A stretch of DNA of 52,607 nt from an uncultured Rubritalea sp. GTDB lineage: Bacteria; Verrucomicrobiota; Verrucomicrobiia; Verrucomicrobiales; Akkermansiaceae. A program made the translations under genes and the position numbers. The notes below the pieces were generated by a model. That model saw nothing but the letters and a program-made list of their open reading frames with translations, did not search any database and had not been told where the DNA came from. Positions 8,466-17,478 of this stretch are shown in pieces. Numbering within the stretch: the first letter of the stretch is position 1; every line of letters starts with the position of its first letter. Location of the stretch: contig CAKZNV010000009.1 in assembly GCA_937132085.1 (NCBI GenBank), positions 1 through 52,607 on the forward strand, given 5' to 3'.

Positions 8466-8867
8466 CTAGAACTTAGGTAGGTCTATAACATTCTCACCTG
8501 CCAAATAAACGTAAATTTTTGCATCTCCACCAGTATGAATATACGATTTTAAGACAGGGCATTTATTGTGCTTCAATGTTTCAAAGATCAGTTCGAAGAA
8601 AATTCTGAATTCCGCAGATTGTTCTTTAAACCCTTTGCCAAATGTAAGCAGGCAATGGTGTTTTTTATCATCTGCTAGGATGTCAGCGATAGAAACGATG
8701 TCCTTAAATTGGATATTTTTTCTTTTTATATCAGCGGATTCTATCCAAATAGTTTCGTGACTTACTATATGGATAGTAACGTTTTGTTTCTTTTCTTCTA
8801 TTACATCCGCACGCAAAGTAGGAGTAGAGAACAGTATCAATATACAAAAGTAAGTCAGTTTTTTCAT
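8466..8867 (-). CDS. Hypothetical small exported protein
   Basis: The 133-residue product has a cleavable signal peptide: M-K-K-L, a hydrophobic core, then a probable cut after T-L-R-A. The mature part is small, charged and predicted alpha/beta, with Cys in HHCLLTFGKGF and NKCPVL, so one disulfide is possible. I place the start at 8867 because GAGAG lies five bases before that ATG; the frame extends to 8918 but the extra 17 residues would precede the signal peptide. It is divergent from the PKD/TIM-barrel gene, with 71 bp between the starts. I do not recognise a family. Confidence 0.5.
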   Translation of the reverse strand: MKKLTYFCILILFSTPTLRADVIEEKKQNVTIHIVSHETIWIESADIKRKNIQFKDIVSIADILADDKKHHCLLTFGKGFKEQSAEFRIFFELIFETLKHNKCPVLKSYIHTGGDAKIYVYLAGENVIDLPKF

Positions 8868-8938
8868 TAGTTCTCTCATTACAGTATCTAATTTCAGTTT
8901 TGCTGTTTTTTCAATCATATTTCGGCTACGCTATATGG

Positions 8939-10849
8939 ATGAACACACAGATGCGCACTCTACTTGCCTTGCTAACCTTACTTTTTAGTAATGTCGCTCA
9001 AAGTGTCGAGTGGAATGGTGGTGAAAAGTGGGATTTGTTCGATTGCTCAGATCGTAGGGCGATGTGGGTCTGGAATCCAGCTGCAGTCACTGGCACCAAG
9101 GAAGAGAATCGTTCGTGGGATCCTACTGCGTCAGCACCTCGAAATGCTCAAGCACGCTTCTTTGAGAATTACAAAGGCTCACAGGATTTGTTTTTTGATT
9201 TTTGTGAGAACAAGTCGATCAGAGTGCTCTACTTCTATAATGCAGTGTGGGAGTGGAATATGGCAGATCTAGATAATGCTACACCTACGATTCCTAATGA
9301 AGCGGAGTTTGCTAGCTTGGTGGCGGAGGCCAATAGTCGAGGTATTCAGGTCTGGCTGATGTGTTATTTGTGGGATGATCCTAACGATTCACGTATGACG
9401 ATCACAGCTCAGAAGCAATCGATGAAACGTTTAGCAGAAGCGGTGCATAATTTCAACATAGCCCACCCAACTACACCAGTGGCAGGCATTCATGTGGATC
9501 AAGAGCCTGGTGACACGTCGGTTTACGATGACTTGCTGGATACGATGAAAATTGCTCAAGACTGGGTTGATGCGAATTCTCCAGACATCATGATTTCTCA
9601 AGCGCTACGCCCTAGATGGAGAAACCAAAATATCACCTGGAATGGAGCCACTAAACCGATGAACGAGCACATCATGGATACTATCGGCCATGGCGCCTAC
9701 ATGTCCTACAATGATAATGTTAACACCGTGAAAAACTGGATCACACCGATCACTAATTACGCCACAGCCAATAATAAGAAAATCTCTTCGGGCTTTGAAG
9801 TGAACGATCTGACAGGTCTCTGGCCCAATTCTGATGAAGAGACTTGGTGGGAAGAGATAGGCCTCGAACCAGTCGCCACTCGCTTCAAGGTGGATGCTGC
9901 TGCTCCTATTACTTTTGAAGATGCCATGCATGACATCGTGAGCACCTATGAAGCGCAGGCTGGATATGATCGCCAAGTCATTCATAGTTATGGCGACTAT
10001 TTCAAGCATTGGTTTGGCGAGCATCCACGTGACTACATTCTCAATCTTCCTGCTGGTGAGTATGTCTCTGCCACTCAGAATCCAGCCAAAGTAAATCTTC
10101 ACCAAGACTCTAGACCGCTAGTCGGGATAAGTAAATTTATAGGCGCTCCGACTGCTCATGCAGGTGCTGATCAGGTTATTTTCGATACCGATTCATTGGC
10201 TGGTGAGTCTGTTACCCTAGATGCTTCTGCTTCCACCGATAGCGATGGCAGCATTGCTAGCTATGAATGGAAAAACAATGGTAGCGTCATCGCTACAACG
10301 GAAACTCCTACAGTGTCCTTAGCCGATGGAGTGCACACGATCACACTCACGGTGACTGATAACGATGGTAAAACTGGAACTGCAACGGTTGAAATTACGG
10401 TCAACGCAGTATCTGTGACTCCCAACGATAGTGACGGGAATGGGCTGAACGATGTCTGGGAAACCACGAATTTCGGAAGCCTCGGCTCGGTTGCACCTGA
10501 TGCCGATACTGATGGTGACGGCTACACTACCTTCGAGGAAATGGTATTCGGTTTAGATCCTAATGTAAAAGACCCAGCCAATGCTCATATCGCGATCAAG
10601 ACCGTAGATATTGCAGGGACTGACATGGTGGAGTTTAAATTCCGACGACCACTAAATTTCGCCACACTAGAAGTGAGCTATCAGCTGGAAACCTCTACTA
10701 ATCTAAGTGATCTCGGAGCGGGTAAATGGACTGTAAATGCTGCTGTTGGAGTCCTTTCAGATGATGGCGTGACTCAGTGGGTGACTTTCTTACTCCCTCT
10801 GGCTCAGGATAAAACTTTTTATCGCTGTAAGGTAACACCTAGCTTGTAG
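8939..10849 (+). CDS. Secreted TIM-barrel glycosidase-like protein with PKD and Ca-type repeat
   Basis: The 636-residue product has a signal peptide (cut near A-Q-S, residue 22). Residues 35-390 look like a TIM barrel: strand-like ends such as VRVLYFYNA-type segments, IQVWLMCYLWDDP (136-148) and GIHVDQEPG (183-191), where Asp187 and Glu189 are candidate acidic catalytic residues. A PKD domain follows at about 402-493 (SVTLDASASTDSDGSI, VTDNDGKTGTATV). Then come Asp-rich calcium-type repeats, DSDGNGLNDVWE and DADTDGDGYTTFEE, common in verrucomicrobial secreted enzymes, and a C-terminal beta domain ending in a Cys-containing strand. Probably an extracellular polysaccharide-active enzyme; substrate unknown. 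The start at 8939 is chosen over 8900 for the signal peptide. Confidence 0.7.
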   Translation: MNTQMRTLLALLTLLFSNVAQSVEWNGGEKWDLFDCSDRRAMWVWNPAAVTGTKEENRSWDPTASAPRNAQARFFENYKGSQDLFFDFCENKSIRVLYFYNAVWEWNMADLDNATPTIPNEAEFASLVAEANSRGIQVWLMCYLWDDPNDSRMTITAQKQSMKRLAEAVHNFNIAHPTTPVAGIHVDQEPGDTSVYDDLLDTMKIAQDWVDANSPDIMISQALRPRWRNQNITWNGATKPMNEHIMDTIGHGAYMSYNDNVNTVKNWITPITNYATANNKKISSGFEVNDLTGLWPNSDEETWWEEIGLEPVATRFKVDAAAPITFEDAMHDIVSTYEAQAGYDRQVIHSYGDYFKHWFGEHPRDYILNLPAGEYVSATQNPAKVNLHQDSRPLVGISKFIGAPTAHAGADQVIFDTDSLAGESVTLDASASTDSDGSIASYEWKNNGSVIATTETPTVSLADGVHTITLTVTDNDGKTGTATVEITVNAVSVTPNDSDGNGLNDVWETTNFGSLGSVAPDADTDGDGYTTFEEMVFGLDPNVKDPANAHIAIKTVDIAGTDMVEFKFRRPLNFATLEVSYQLETSTNLSDLGAGKWTVNAAVGVLSDDGVTQWVTFLLPLAQDKTFYRCKVTPSL

Positions 10850-10868
10850 CAATGTTACAAAAATGAAG

Positions 10869-10924
10869 GAGGTCACGATTCTTAACCGAGTGATCTGCTC
10901 AGTAGTCGAAAGGTGACCTCTTTT
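10869..10924 (+). terminator. Likely intrinsic terminator after the TIM-barrel gene
   Basis: GAGGTCAC (10869-10876) pairs with GTGACCTC (10913-10920), followed by TTTT. The 36-base loop can fold further but is long for a classical terminator. Confidence 0.6.
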
Positions 10925-11011
10925 GGGGGGTGTGATGGTGTTTGTTTGGGGGACTTACTTTATTGTTACTATTTTGTTTATTGGGGAAATCTTATTAAAA
11001 TGGGTTCACCT

Positions 11012-11635
11012 TTAGTTGCACCAGCCGCGTCTGCGAGCGTTTTGGTATTTGACGATGCCATCGACGATACCTTCTGCCATCTTCTGGCGATACCAGCCTT
11101 TCATGCAGCGCATTCTTTCAGAGTAGTTGCTGAGAAATCCTAGTTCTACGATGACTGCAGGGTTCTTAGTATGTCTGAGCACATAGTAGCGAGCATACTT
11201 TACTCCTCTGTTGTGTGCTCTGTATTTCTTGAGAATACCAGTCTGAATGTATTGGGCTAGTGGCTTAGAGCGACTGCCGTGATAGAATGTCTCGATGCCG
11301 TGGATGTATTTCTTGTAGGTCCAGTTGTAGTGAATGGATACCATGATAGAATTACTATATCGGTTAGAGAACTGTGCTCTCTTAGAAAGTGAAATGAAGA
11401 CGTCACTTGAGCGTGTAAGCTTAGTGCTGTAGCCTTTTTTGCGCAGGAGGTAGTTGACGCGGAATGAAGTATCTAGAGCGAGGTGCTTCTCGTAGACTTT
11501 ACCGTAGCTACCACCGTTATCTCTGCCACCGTGACCAGCATCGATCACGACTGTGCTGAATTTTCCAGCTAGCGCCATGCTCGATCCTCCCGCGAGCATA
11601 GTAATTAATAAGAGTGTTTTTAAAATATAGTTCAT
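11012..11635 (-). CDS. N-acetylmuramoyl-L-alanine amidase (Amidase_3)
   Basis: The 207-residue periplasmic enzyme cleaves the bond between N-acetylmuramic acid and L-alanine in peptidoglycan. A signal peptide ends near M-A-L-A (residue 23). The zinc ligands and catalytic residues are His35 in IDAGHGGRDNG, Glu49 in V-Y-E-K-H-L, His102 in S-I-H-Y-N and Glu164 in VIVELGFLSN. The catalytic domain fills the whole mature protein, with no AMIN or SPOR domain, so it is a minimal AmiC/CwlM-type amidase. The C-terminus is unusually Arg/Trp/Cys-rich (RRRGWCN). It is divergent from the TPM-like gene, sharing a 161-bp AT-rich intergenic region. Confidence 0.9.
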   Translation of the reverse strand: MNYILKTLLLITMLAGGSSMALAGKFSTVVIDAGHGGRDNGGSYGKVYEKHLALDTSFRVNYLLRKKGYSTKLTRSSDVFISLSKRAQFSNRYSNSIMVSIHYNWTYKKYIHGIETFYHGSRSKPLAQYIQTGILKKYRAHNRGVKYARYYVLRHTKNPAVIVELGFLSNYSERMRCMKGWYRQKMAEGIVDGIVKYQNARRRGWCN

Positions 11636-11796
11636 GGCTACAAAATGTTGGTGTTCATTGAAAAATGGGGGATAACTTGATCAATAGTTAAGATGTGTAA
11701 AGTATATTAATAGTTAAGTCAAATTAATATTTTAAAAAAATTAATAAAATTTATAATTCTTTATTACTTACGGAGCTTAGAATAATCTATAAACCA
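11636..11796. promoter_or_regulatory. AT-rich divergent promoter region with a direct repeat
   Basis: This 161-bp stretch lies between the starts of the amidase and TPM-like genes. It contains AATAGTTAAG twice, at 11683-11692 and 11709-11718, 26 bp apart, and then a very AT-rich tract. The repeat may bind a regulator of both genes; that is inference. Confidence 0.35.
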
Positions 11797-14700
11797 ATGA
11801 TAGCAAGAACTATAATAATCTATATATCCTTATTTTGTAGCGCTTTAGCGACATCTGATGCTGTTTTTATAAATAGTGTTCAAAAAGTTATAAAAACCTG
11901 GGATTCTGATCAACATGTCTATGTCAAAGGTAATACAGGTTTAGCAAAGTCTGACCTGAATTCATTAGAAAAGTGGCTAGATAAGCATCATGGTAACTGG
12001 ACAATCCTGCTTATGCAATCGGCTGATGGTGAGGAATGGACGGATACACGTGGAGTTAAGTATTATGGTATGGATGCTGTGGAAAATGCTGTTGGTAGAG
12101 GGCTTTCTAATAAAACGAGTTTTGCGAGTCAGACTGATTCACGCACTAAGACTCGAAATGGAGCGATTTTTGTGATGTTTCTTAATGAACGCAAGTTTTC
12201 CTATTTTGCCTCGGATGTTTATGATGTGCACGGACTCGGAGAGAGAAACTGGAGAGGCAATCTGGACGCCAAGGCTATCTCTGCGATGCGTAATGGTGGT
12301 AGAATTATTGATGCGGTGAAAGACACGGTGACCTATGTAGAAGGGAGCCTTACTAATGAGTTGGCAAGAGTTCAGAGGAGGATTCAGCAAGAGAAGTCAG
12401 AGTTCGAGTCAGCGAGACGATGGGTAGTGAATGAGGCAGCAACCACACAGACGATTTTGACTGAACTGGAAGATGAAATTTCTAGATACAGGAGTAATCC
12501 GGAACTTAGAAATGGTGATTTGGCTAATCCAGCGATCAATGACTGGAGAGAAGTGGTGGAAACTGCTTCTGCAAATGCAAATCCCTATGTGGCTAAATCT
12601 GCTATTCAAGGTGTGGTGAGAAGTATTCAAATCCACAGAACTAAGCTTCAGAGATGGAATGAACTGCATCAAATGCTTAATGGGGTCTCGGCTGAAATGG
12701 AGAAGCTGACTCTGCATCCTAACCAAAATCATACGCATATGCACGAGCTAAGTGACAAGCTGGAGGCAGTGAGTCAGGATTATAAGACTGGTAATTCTAG
12801 TTCAATCCAAGGACTCAATGATGTGGTCTTTAGGTTGGCGGATCTTAAAGAGGAGAGGGCATTGTTTGAATTTCGTGATGAGAATGAGAGAAAGCAAAAA
12901 CAAGAGGCCGCTGAACGAAAAAAAATAGCGGTTGTGACTGGTGGATCGGCTGCTGGAGTGAGTTTGTTAGGTTTTGGTATTTATTCTAACAGAAGACGTA
13001 GAAAGAGTAAGGAACTAGCTGAGTCACTCTATCAAGAATGGAAAAGCTCTATCAAAAAACGTGTAGATATCCTTTTCAATGTAATGGATAGAGCTGGTGT
13101 AGTAGTTGGCTCCGAGAGGGATTTACCTGAGCGAGGCTATGAGGGTGAGACATTACGACATTCTATCATCGGTATCAGAGCGATCGATAAAGCATTCATC
13201 CTAACAGCTAGTGTGGATCGTGCTCTAGAAAAGGTGGAGTCACTCATTCATTCAGGTAATGTTTTCAGGAAGACAGCCAATAGTTTTAGCCGAAATAATT
13301 ATGATGAAGCAATAGACATCCTTGAACGTCACCCTCTACTAACTGATCCCTCACTAGAGAAAATGAAGGTGGCTGAGCGTGGTGAGGAAACGATGCTGGG
13401 TAATAAGCTTAAGGTTGATAAGCAAGAGCTGAGCTTCACAGCTCTGATCGCTGAGTTCGACGACACAGTGAGTAAGGCGAACGATGCTCTGGAATTAGTG
13501 GAGCATTCATGGGAGACAATTGCTGCCAGAATAGAGGAATTAGGAAATCATTTAGAGTTAGTCAGAGAAAAAGATGCGCAGGTGGAAGCTCTGGCTGAGA
13601 CTTCAGCTCCACACGATTTATTTTTGTTGAATCCCTTGTTCGATCAATGGCTACCAGCTGCTAGGACGCAACATGAGTCGGGGATGAAACTCGGTAAGCA
13701 TGATCCTGTCAAAGCGCTGAGTGAGCCGATTCAGCGTGGTGATGAGATGGTGTCAGATATGCAACTGATTATAGAAATGGTTCTATTGTTTAGAAAAACT
13801 GAGTTACCTGGTCTCATCCTCAATATGCAAAAGTTCGTCACTCTGAAGCGTGATGATCAGTGGATTAAAAATGCTTTAACTGACTTCAGTCAGCAAATTG
13901 ATTCCATTAGTGAGGATGGTCTGAGTCGCTCTGTGATAGATAGGGCTATTTCTATTCAGACTGAACTATTCGCTCTGCCTGAAAAGGTAATGAGAGCGAC
14001 TAGCTTAGCGAAACAGGCAGGGGTTACGATGCCTGTTGAGATTGATAAGGCGCATCAATTAGTCAGCCAAACTAGAGAGAACCTAGCTGTGCAGTTGAGT
14101 TTAAGTTCAGGGCAGATATTAGCTGAAAACGATGCTTGGAACCCAGATGTGATCTTGGCCGAGGCGGAGAAGACCAGACGTATTATTGAAAACCTGCTAG
14201 ATCAAGGCTCAGTATCTGTGGCTGATGAGCAGGTTGTCAGGGCGGTAGCGATGTTGACTAAGACGAATACTATCGTTGATGATACTCTGGAGGCAAATCG
14301 AGCCTATGATTCATCGCTTGAGGAAGTCATGGGGCTTGAAATTCTGGTGAATACTCACGAAGAATTAGCGAGAGATCTAATGAGTCATTTGGATGAAAAA
14401 TACCATAGTGATGCTCTTCAGATAGATCCTGAAGACAGTAGCCGTGGACAGTTAAGCGAGATTGAGGAGGCTCTACGTAGCAACACGAGACAGCTTTCAC
14501 AAGATATCGGGTTTGCTCAATTATCTCATACTAGTGGCAAACTACTCACTGCTGATGCTGCTCTAAATAATGCCAGACGTTGTCATCGTAATGTGGTGGG
14601 TTTGTTAGAGATGATCGACTCTCGTAGGAATGAATTAGAGGATTTAGAAGAGAAGAATAATCATCAGATGGAAGTGTTAGAAAACTCTGTTCGTTCACTT

Positions 14701-15582
14701 GGCAAGGTGATGGATGATCATCGGACTACTCATGCTACTCAGCAGTTTTTCCGCGAGCTAGTGAGTGTTAGTAAGGCTGTTAATGCAGAGGTGAATGTTC
14801 CGTATGGTTCATCGAATCCTTACGCAGCCGAGAAAATGCTTATCGAATCTCAAGATCGCATTACTGGGCTAGAGTCTAGAATTAAGAATGATAGAGAAGT
14901 ATACGCAGCTACAGAGTCTGCTCTGGGGCAGCTAGTAGGCCAGTATAAGCAAGGGCTAACTTTAATCAATAGAGCCTCTAACGATGGCATAGGAGATAGT
15001 TCGAAGACAGTTTCTAGTGCCAGAGAGATTCAAAATATGGAATCGGAGATTAATCGATTCCACGATCAGCTAGCTCAGGCGCATTTCACTTGGCAGGATC
15101 TATACAATGACATTCAGTCTGCCTATCATCAGCTGTCTGAGGCGATGATTATTTTGAAGAATGAGCTGCAACTAGCTCAGCGAGCATTATCTAATGTGCG
15201 CTCAGCCTCTGGATCAGTTGCGGGGGCAATGCACTGGACAGGTGCTTATGGTGTCACCGTCTCTGGAGCCTACGGCAGAAATGCACTCGGGTCGGCTCAA
15301 GACGCATTAGCTGATGGCGATTACAATTCTGCCAGTTCGTTTGCTTCAAGAGCTATCAATCAATCTCGGAGTGCTATTTCGAGCGCTGAGTCAGAAGTGG
15401 CTAGTATTCGTCGTCAGAGAGCAGCTGCTGAGAGAGAGCGTCGCAGGAGCAGACAGTCTAGTTCTTCATCGTTTGGTAGTTCTATAGGCTCATCTGGCTC
15501 ATCTGGTTCCTCTGGCTTTTCACGCTCTAGTTTCAGTAGTTCATCAGGTAGTTCATCAGGATTTTCTAGATCTGGATGGTAA
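11797..15582 (+). CDS. Giant TPM-like membrane protein with long coiled-coil region
   Basis: The 1261-residue protein begins with a signal peptide or anchor (to about residue 20). Residues 30-190 resemble a TPM domain: N-G-A-I-F-V-M-F-L-N-E-R-K followed by a segment ending R-N-G-G-R-I-I-D-A-V. A helical linker leads to a membrane span at 377-396 (IAVVTGGSAAGVSLLGFGIY) followed by the stop-transfer R-R-R-R-K. About 820 charged, coiled-coil-prone residues follow. The end (about 1215-1261) is almost only Ser, Gly, Phe and Arg, finishing SGFSRSGW, like the Gly/Ser/Phe/Trp tails of TPM proteins, although such tails normally follow a domain of about 200 residues. The topology suggests a periplasmic sensor or assembly domain joined to a large cytosolic scaffold. 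Function unknown. Confidence 0.7.
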   Translation: MIARTIIIYISLFCSALATSDAVFINSVQKVIKTWDSDQHVYVKGNTGLAKSDLNSLEKWLDKHHGNWTILLMQSADGEEWTDTRGVKYYGMDAVENAVGRGLSNKTSFASQTDSRTKTRNGAIFVMFLNERKFSYFASDVYDVHGLGERNWRGNLDAKAISAMRNGGRIIDAVKDTVTYVEGSLTNELARVQRRIQQEKSEFESARRWVVNEAATTQTILTELEDEISRYRSNPELRNGDLANPAINDWREVVETASANANPYVAKSAIQGVVRSIQIHRTKLQRWNELHQMLNGVSAEMEKLTLHPNQNHTHMHELSDKLEAVSQDYKTGNSSSIQGLNDVVFRLADLKEERALFEFRDENERKQKQEAAERKKIAVVTGGSAAGVSLLGFGIYSNRRRRKSKELAESLYQEWKSSIKKRVDILFNVMDRAGVVVGSERDLPERGYEGETLRHSIIGIRAIDKAFILTASVDRALEKVESLIHSGNVFRKTANSFSRNNYDEAIDILERHPLLTDPSLEKMKVAERGEETMLGNKLKVDKQELSFTALIAEFDDTVSKANDALELVEHSWETIAARIEELGNHLELVREKDAQVEALAETSAPHDLFLLNPLFDQWLPAARTQHESGMKLGKHDPVKALSEPIQRGDEMVSDMQLIIEMVLLFRKTELPGLILNMQKFVTLKRDDQWIKNALTDFSQQIDSISEDGLSRSVIDRAISIQTELFALPEKVMRATSLAKQAGVTMPVEIDKAHQLVSQTRENLAVQLSLSSGQILAENDAWNPDVILAEAEKTRRIIENLLDQGSVSVADEQVVRAVAMLTKTNTIVDDTLEANRAYDSSLEEVMGLEILVNTHEELARDLMSHLDEKYHSDALQIDPEDSSRGQLSEIEEALRSNTRQLSQDIGFAQLSHTSGKLLTADAALNNARRCHRNVVGLLEMIDSRRNELEDLEEKNNHQMEVLENSVRSLGKVMDDHRTTHATQQFFRELVSVSKAVNAEVNVPYGSSNPYAAEKMLIESQDRITGLESRIKNDREVYAATESALGQLVGQYKQGLTLINRASNDGIGDSSKTVSSAREIQNMESEINRFHDQLAQAHFTWQDLYNDIQSAYHQLSEAMIILKNELQLAQRALSNVRSASGSVAGAMHWTGAYGVTVSGAYGRNALGSAQDALADGDYNSASSFASRAINQSRSAISSAESEVASIRRQRAAAERERRRSRQSSSSSFGSSIGSSGSSGSSGFSRSSFSSSSGSSSGFSRSGW

Positions 15583-15592
15583 TCAGGGAATC

Positions 15593-15797
15593 TACACTAG
15601 GGAGAGTGATGCCCCGCAGCCGCGGGGCGCAGGACAGAATTAAAAAAATGAATCAGAATTTTTACGAATCTTATGTAACATTTATTTTAGCTTGCTCTAA
15701 ATCTATAATGCTCATCTCAAGTGCATGAGCCATTTGATAAGTAATTGTGTTTATTTTGAAAAATTCTGTCAATTCTGTATAAAAAGTCCCTAGTGTA
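15593..15797. mobile_element. MITE-like element with 11-bp inverted ends and TA target site
   Basis: TACACTAGGGA at 15593-15603 is the exact reverse complement of TCCCTAGTGTA at 15787-15797. If the outer TA at each end is the duplicated target, the ends are CACTAGGGA and the element resembles a Tc1/mariner or IS630 derivative of 205 bp. A second inverted pair lies inside: GACAGAATT (15633-15641) with AATTCTGTC (15762-15770). A GC-rich hairpin, GCCCCGC/GCGGGGC, is at 15611-15628. There is no transposase. A 53-codon minus-strand open frame with stop at 15671-15673 crosses the right end and matches nothing I know. I found no second copy in this window. Confidence 0.55.
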
Positions 15798-15872
15798 AGG
15801 TCCCTAGGTTGGTAATGGTCGGAATCGACTAGCTATTTTAAATCTGAGAGGTTAGCGTGGCCAAGAGTAAGC

Positions 15873-17081
15873 ATGAGCGAGGGGCAAAAAGAATTTGAGA
15901 AGTGGGCAGAGGACGTCATTTTTGGCAGAGCCAGAGGCTTCCGTGCATTTCTCATGCGTATATTCCTGCGAGGGCTTTCTTGGTTATTCAGAGGGCTAGT
16001 GGCACTACGACTTAAGCTGTTTAAAAAGGGATTTAAAGAACAGGCTCACCTAGGCACGATGGTTATCAGCATAGGTAATATCACGATGGGTGGCACTGGT
16101 AAAACTCCTGTGGTGGAGCTCTTCGCTAAGACGCTGCGAGATCGTGGCCGTAAAGTAGCGATTCTTAGCCGTGGTTACAAAAGTAAGGATCTAGACAAGC
16201 CTCAAGAATGGCTCAGTCAGCACGATGGAGAGCGAATTCCTGATGAAGAAATGCCTAAAGTAGTCAGTGCTGGAACAGGTCTAGATCTAGAAGTGCAATA
16301 CGCAGGTGATGAACCCTACATGCTCGCTAAGAATCTCGATGAAGTCTCAGTGATTGTTGATAAAGACAGAATCAAAGGTGGCAGGTTTGCGATCAATGAG
16401 CTGGATAGTGATATACTTCTGTTAGATGATGGAATGCAATTTCTCAAATTAGCGCATAGTATCGATGTTGTTCTAGTGGACTCTAACAGCCCATTCGGAA
16501 CAGGAGCGATGATTCCAAGAGGGACGTTGCGCGAGCCACCGAGTAGCCTGTGCAGAGCTGATTACATCTTCATCACCAAGTGCTATAATCCTGGTAATAC
16601 AAAGCTTATCAAGAAAATCCGCAAGCATAACAAAGTAGCAGAAATCATCGAATGCACTCACGGTCCTGTGCATCTGGAGAATGTCTTTACTGGTGATATT
16701 GTTCCGCTGAGTTTTCTGGATGGTAAGTTCGTAGCGGCGATTAGTGGGATTGCTGTTCCTGCGTCATTTGAGGAAAAACTCACTGACCTCGGAGCTAATG
16801 TATTGTTCCACCGCACCTTCTCAGATCATTATAATTTCACCCAAGAAGATATCGATAGCTTCATGAGACGCTGTATGAGCCGTGATGCTGAAATCATCGT
16901 CACCACAGAAAAAGATGCGGTGAGATTCCACCGACCTACTGAGCTGGATGTTGAAGTCTATTTCCTAAGAATCGAAGTAGATATACTCAGTGGTGAAGAT
17001 GTCTGGGATAGACTAGTAGATAGAACTTGCGACCAGAAACCACCAGTCGATCCGCTGCTGCTGCACGAGAAGATGGGTTAA
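15873..17081 (+). CDS. lpxK: Tetraacyldisaccharide 4'-kinase
   Basis: The 402-residue membrane-associated enzyme phosphorylates the 4' position of the lipid A disaccharide, so the cell makes lipopolysaccharide. The N-terminus is an amphipathic membrane-anchoring helix (about residues 20-50). The P-loop is in [14 protein letters not shown] (residues 66-79). The family segment L-L-D-D-G-M-Q follows in the middle, and [12 protein letters not shown] near the C-terminus is also typical. Length is somewhat above the common 320-350 residues because of the N-terminal part. It follows the MITE-like element and precedes a small membrane-protein gene by 16 bp, probably in one transcript. Confidence 0.93.
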   Translation: MSEGQKEFEKWAEDVIFGRARGFRAFLMRIFLRGLSWLFRGLVALRLKLFKKGFKEQAHLGTMVISIGNITMGGTGKTPVVELFAKTLRDRGRKVAILSRGYKSKDLDKPQEWLSQHDGERIPDEEMPKVVSAGTGLDLEVQYAGDEPYMLAKNLDEVSVIVDKDRIKGGRFAINELDSDILLLDDGMQFLKLAHSIDVVLVDSNSPFGTGAMIPRGTLREPPSSLCRADYIFITKCYNPGNTKLIKKIRKHNKVAEIIECTHGPVHLENVFTGDIVPLSFLDGKFVAAISGIAVPASFEEKLTDLGANVLFHRTFSDHYNFTQEDIDSFMRRCMSRDAEIIVTTEKDAVRFHRPTELDVEVYFLRIEVDILSGEDVWDRLVDRTCDQKPPVDPLLLHEKMG

Positions 17082-17097
17082 CAGAGATTTTACAACC

Positions 17098-17388
17098 ATG
17101 ACTGATAAACAATTTTATATTATTCGTAACCTACTATCTTGGATCGTTGTTGCGCTCTTTTTGCTAGTATCTCGACACTATCTAGATGTGACAAGGCTGG
17201 AGCTTGCTGGATTTATAGGGAAGGTTTCGTTGATGATAGTCGCTGGCTTCACATTGATGATTTTGATTAGGATGATGATATTCGTCGATCCTGAGAAAAA
17301 GAAAACACCGCAGCCAGAAGCGAGTGCTAATAATGATTATAGAGGGAATGATGATGAGCTAAATTTGAATGGAACGTTCAAGAAATAG
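17098..17388 (+). CDS. Small membrane protein of unknown function
   Basis: The 96-residue product has two predicted membrane helices, at about 8-25 (LLSWIVVALFLLVSR) and 38-60, and a hydrophilic C-terminal tail with charged and Asn-rich residues (NNDYRGNDDELNLNG). It starts 16 bp after lpxK and ends at a bidirectional terminator, so it is the second gene of an lpxK transcript. I do not recognise a family; a link to envelope assembly is suggested only by position. Confidence 0.55.
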   Translation: MTDKQFYIIRNLLSWIVVALFLLVSRHYLDVTRLELAGFIGKVSLMIVAGFTLMILIRMMIFVDPEKKKTPQPEASANNDYRGNDDELNLNGTFKK

Positions 17389-17422
17389 CACTGGTTCTAG
17401 AGCTGTCTGACATGGACAAAAA

Positions 17423-17450
17423 AGGCTCTCAACGATGATGCTGAGAGCCT
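17423..17450. terminator. Bidirectional terminator between convergent genes
   Basis: AGGCTCTCA (17423-17431) pairs with TGAGAGCCT (17442-17450) around a 10-base loop. On the minus strand the stem is followed by a run of T, and on the plus strand by GTTTAAATTT. It lies between the small membrane-protein gene and the convergent secreted-protein gene. Confidence 0.85.
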
Positions 17451-17478
17451 GTTTAAATTTAATGATGTGAAAGATCTT

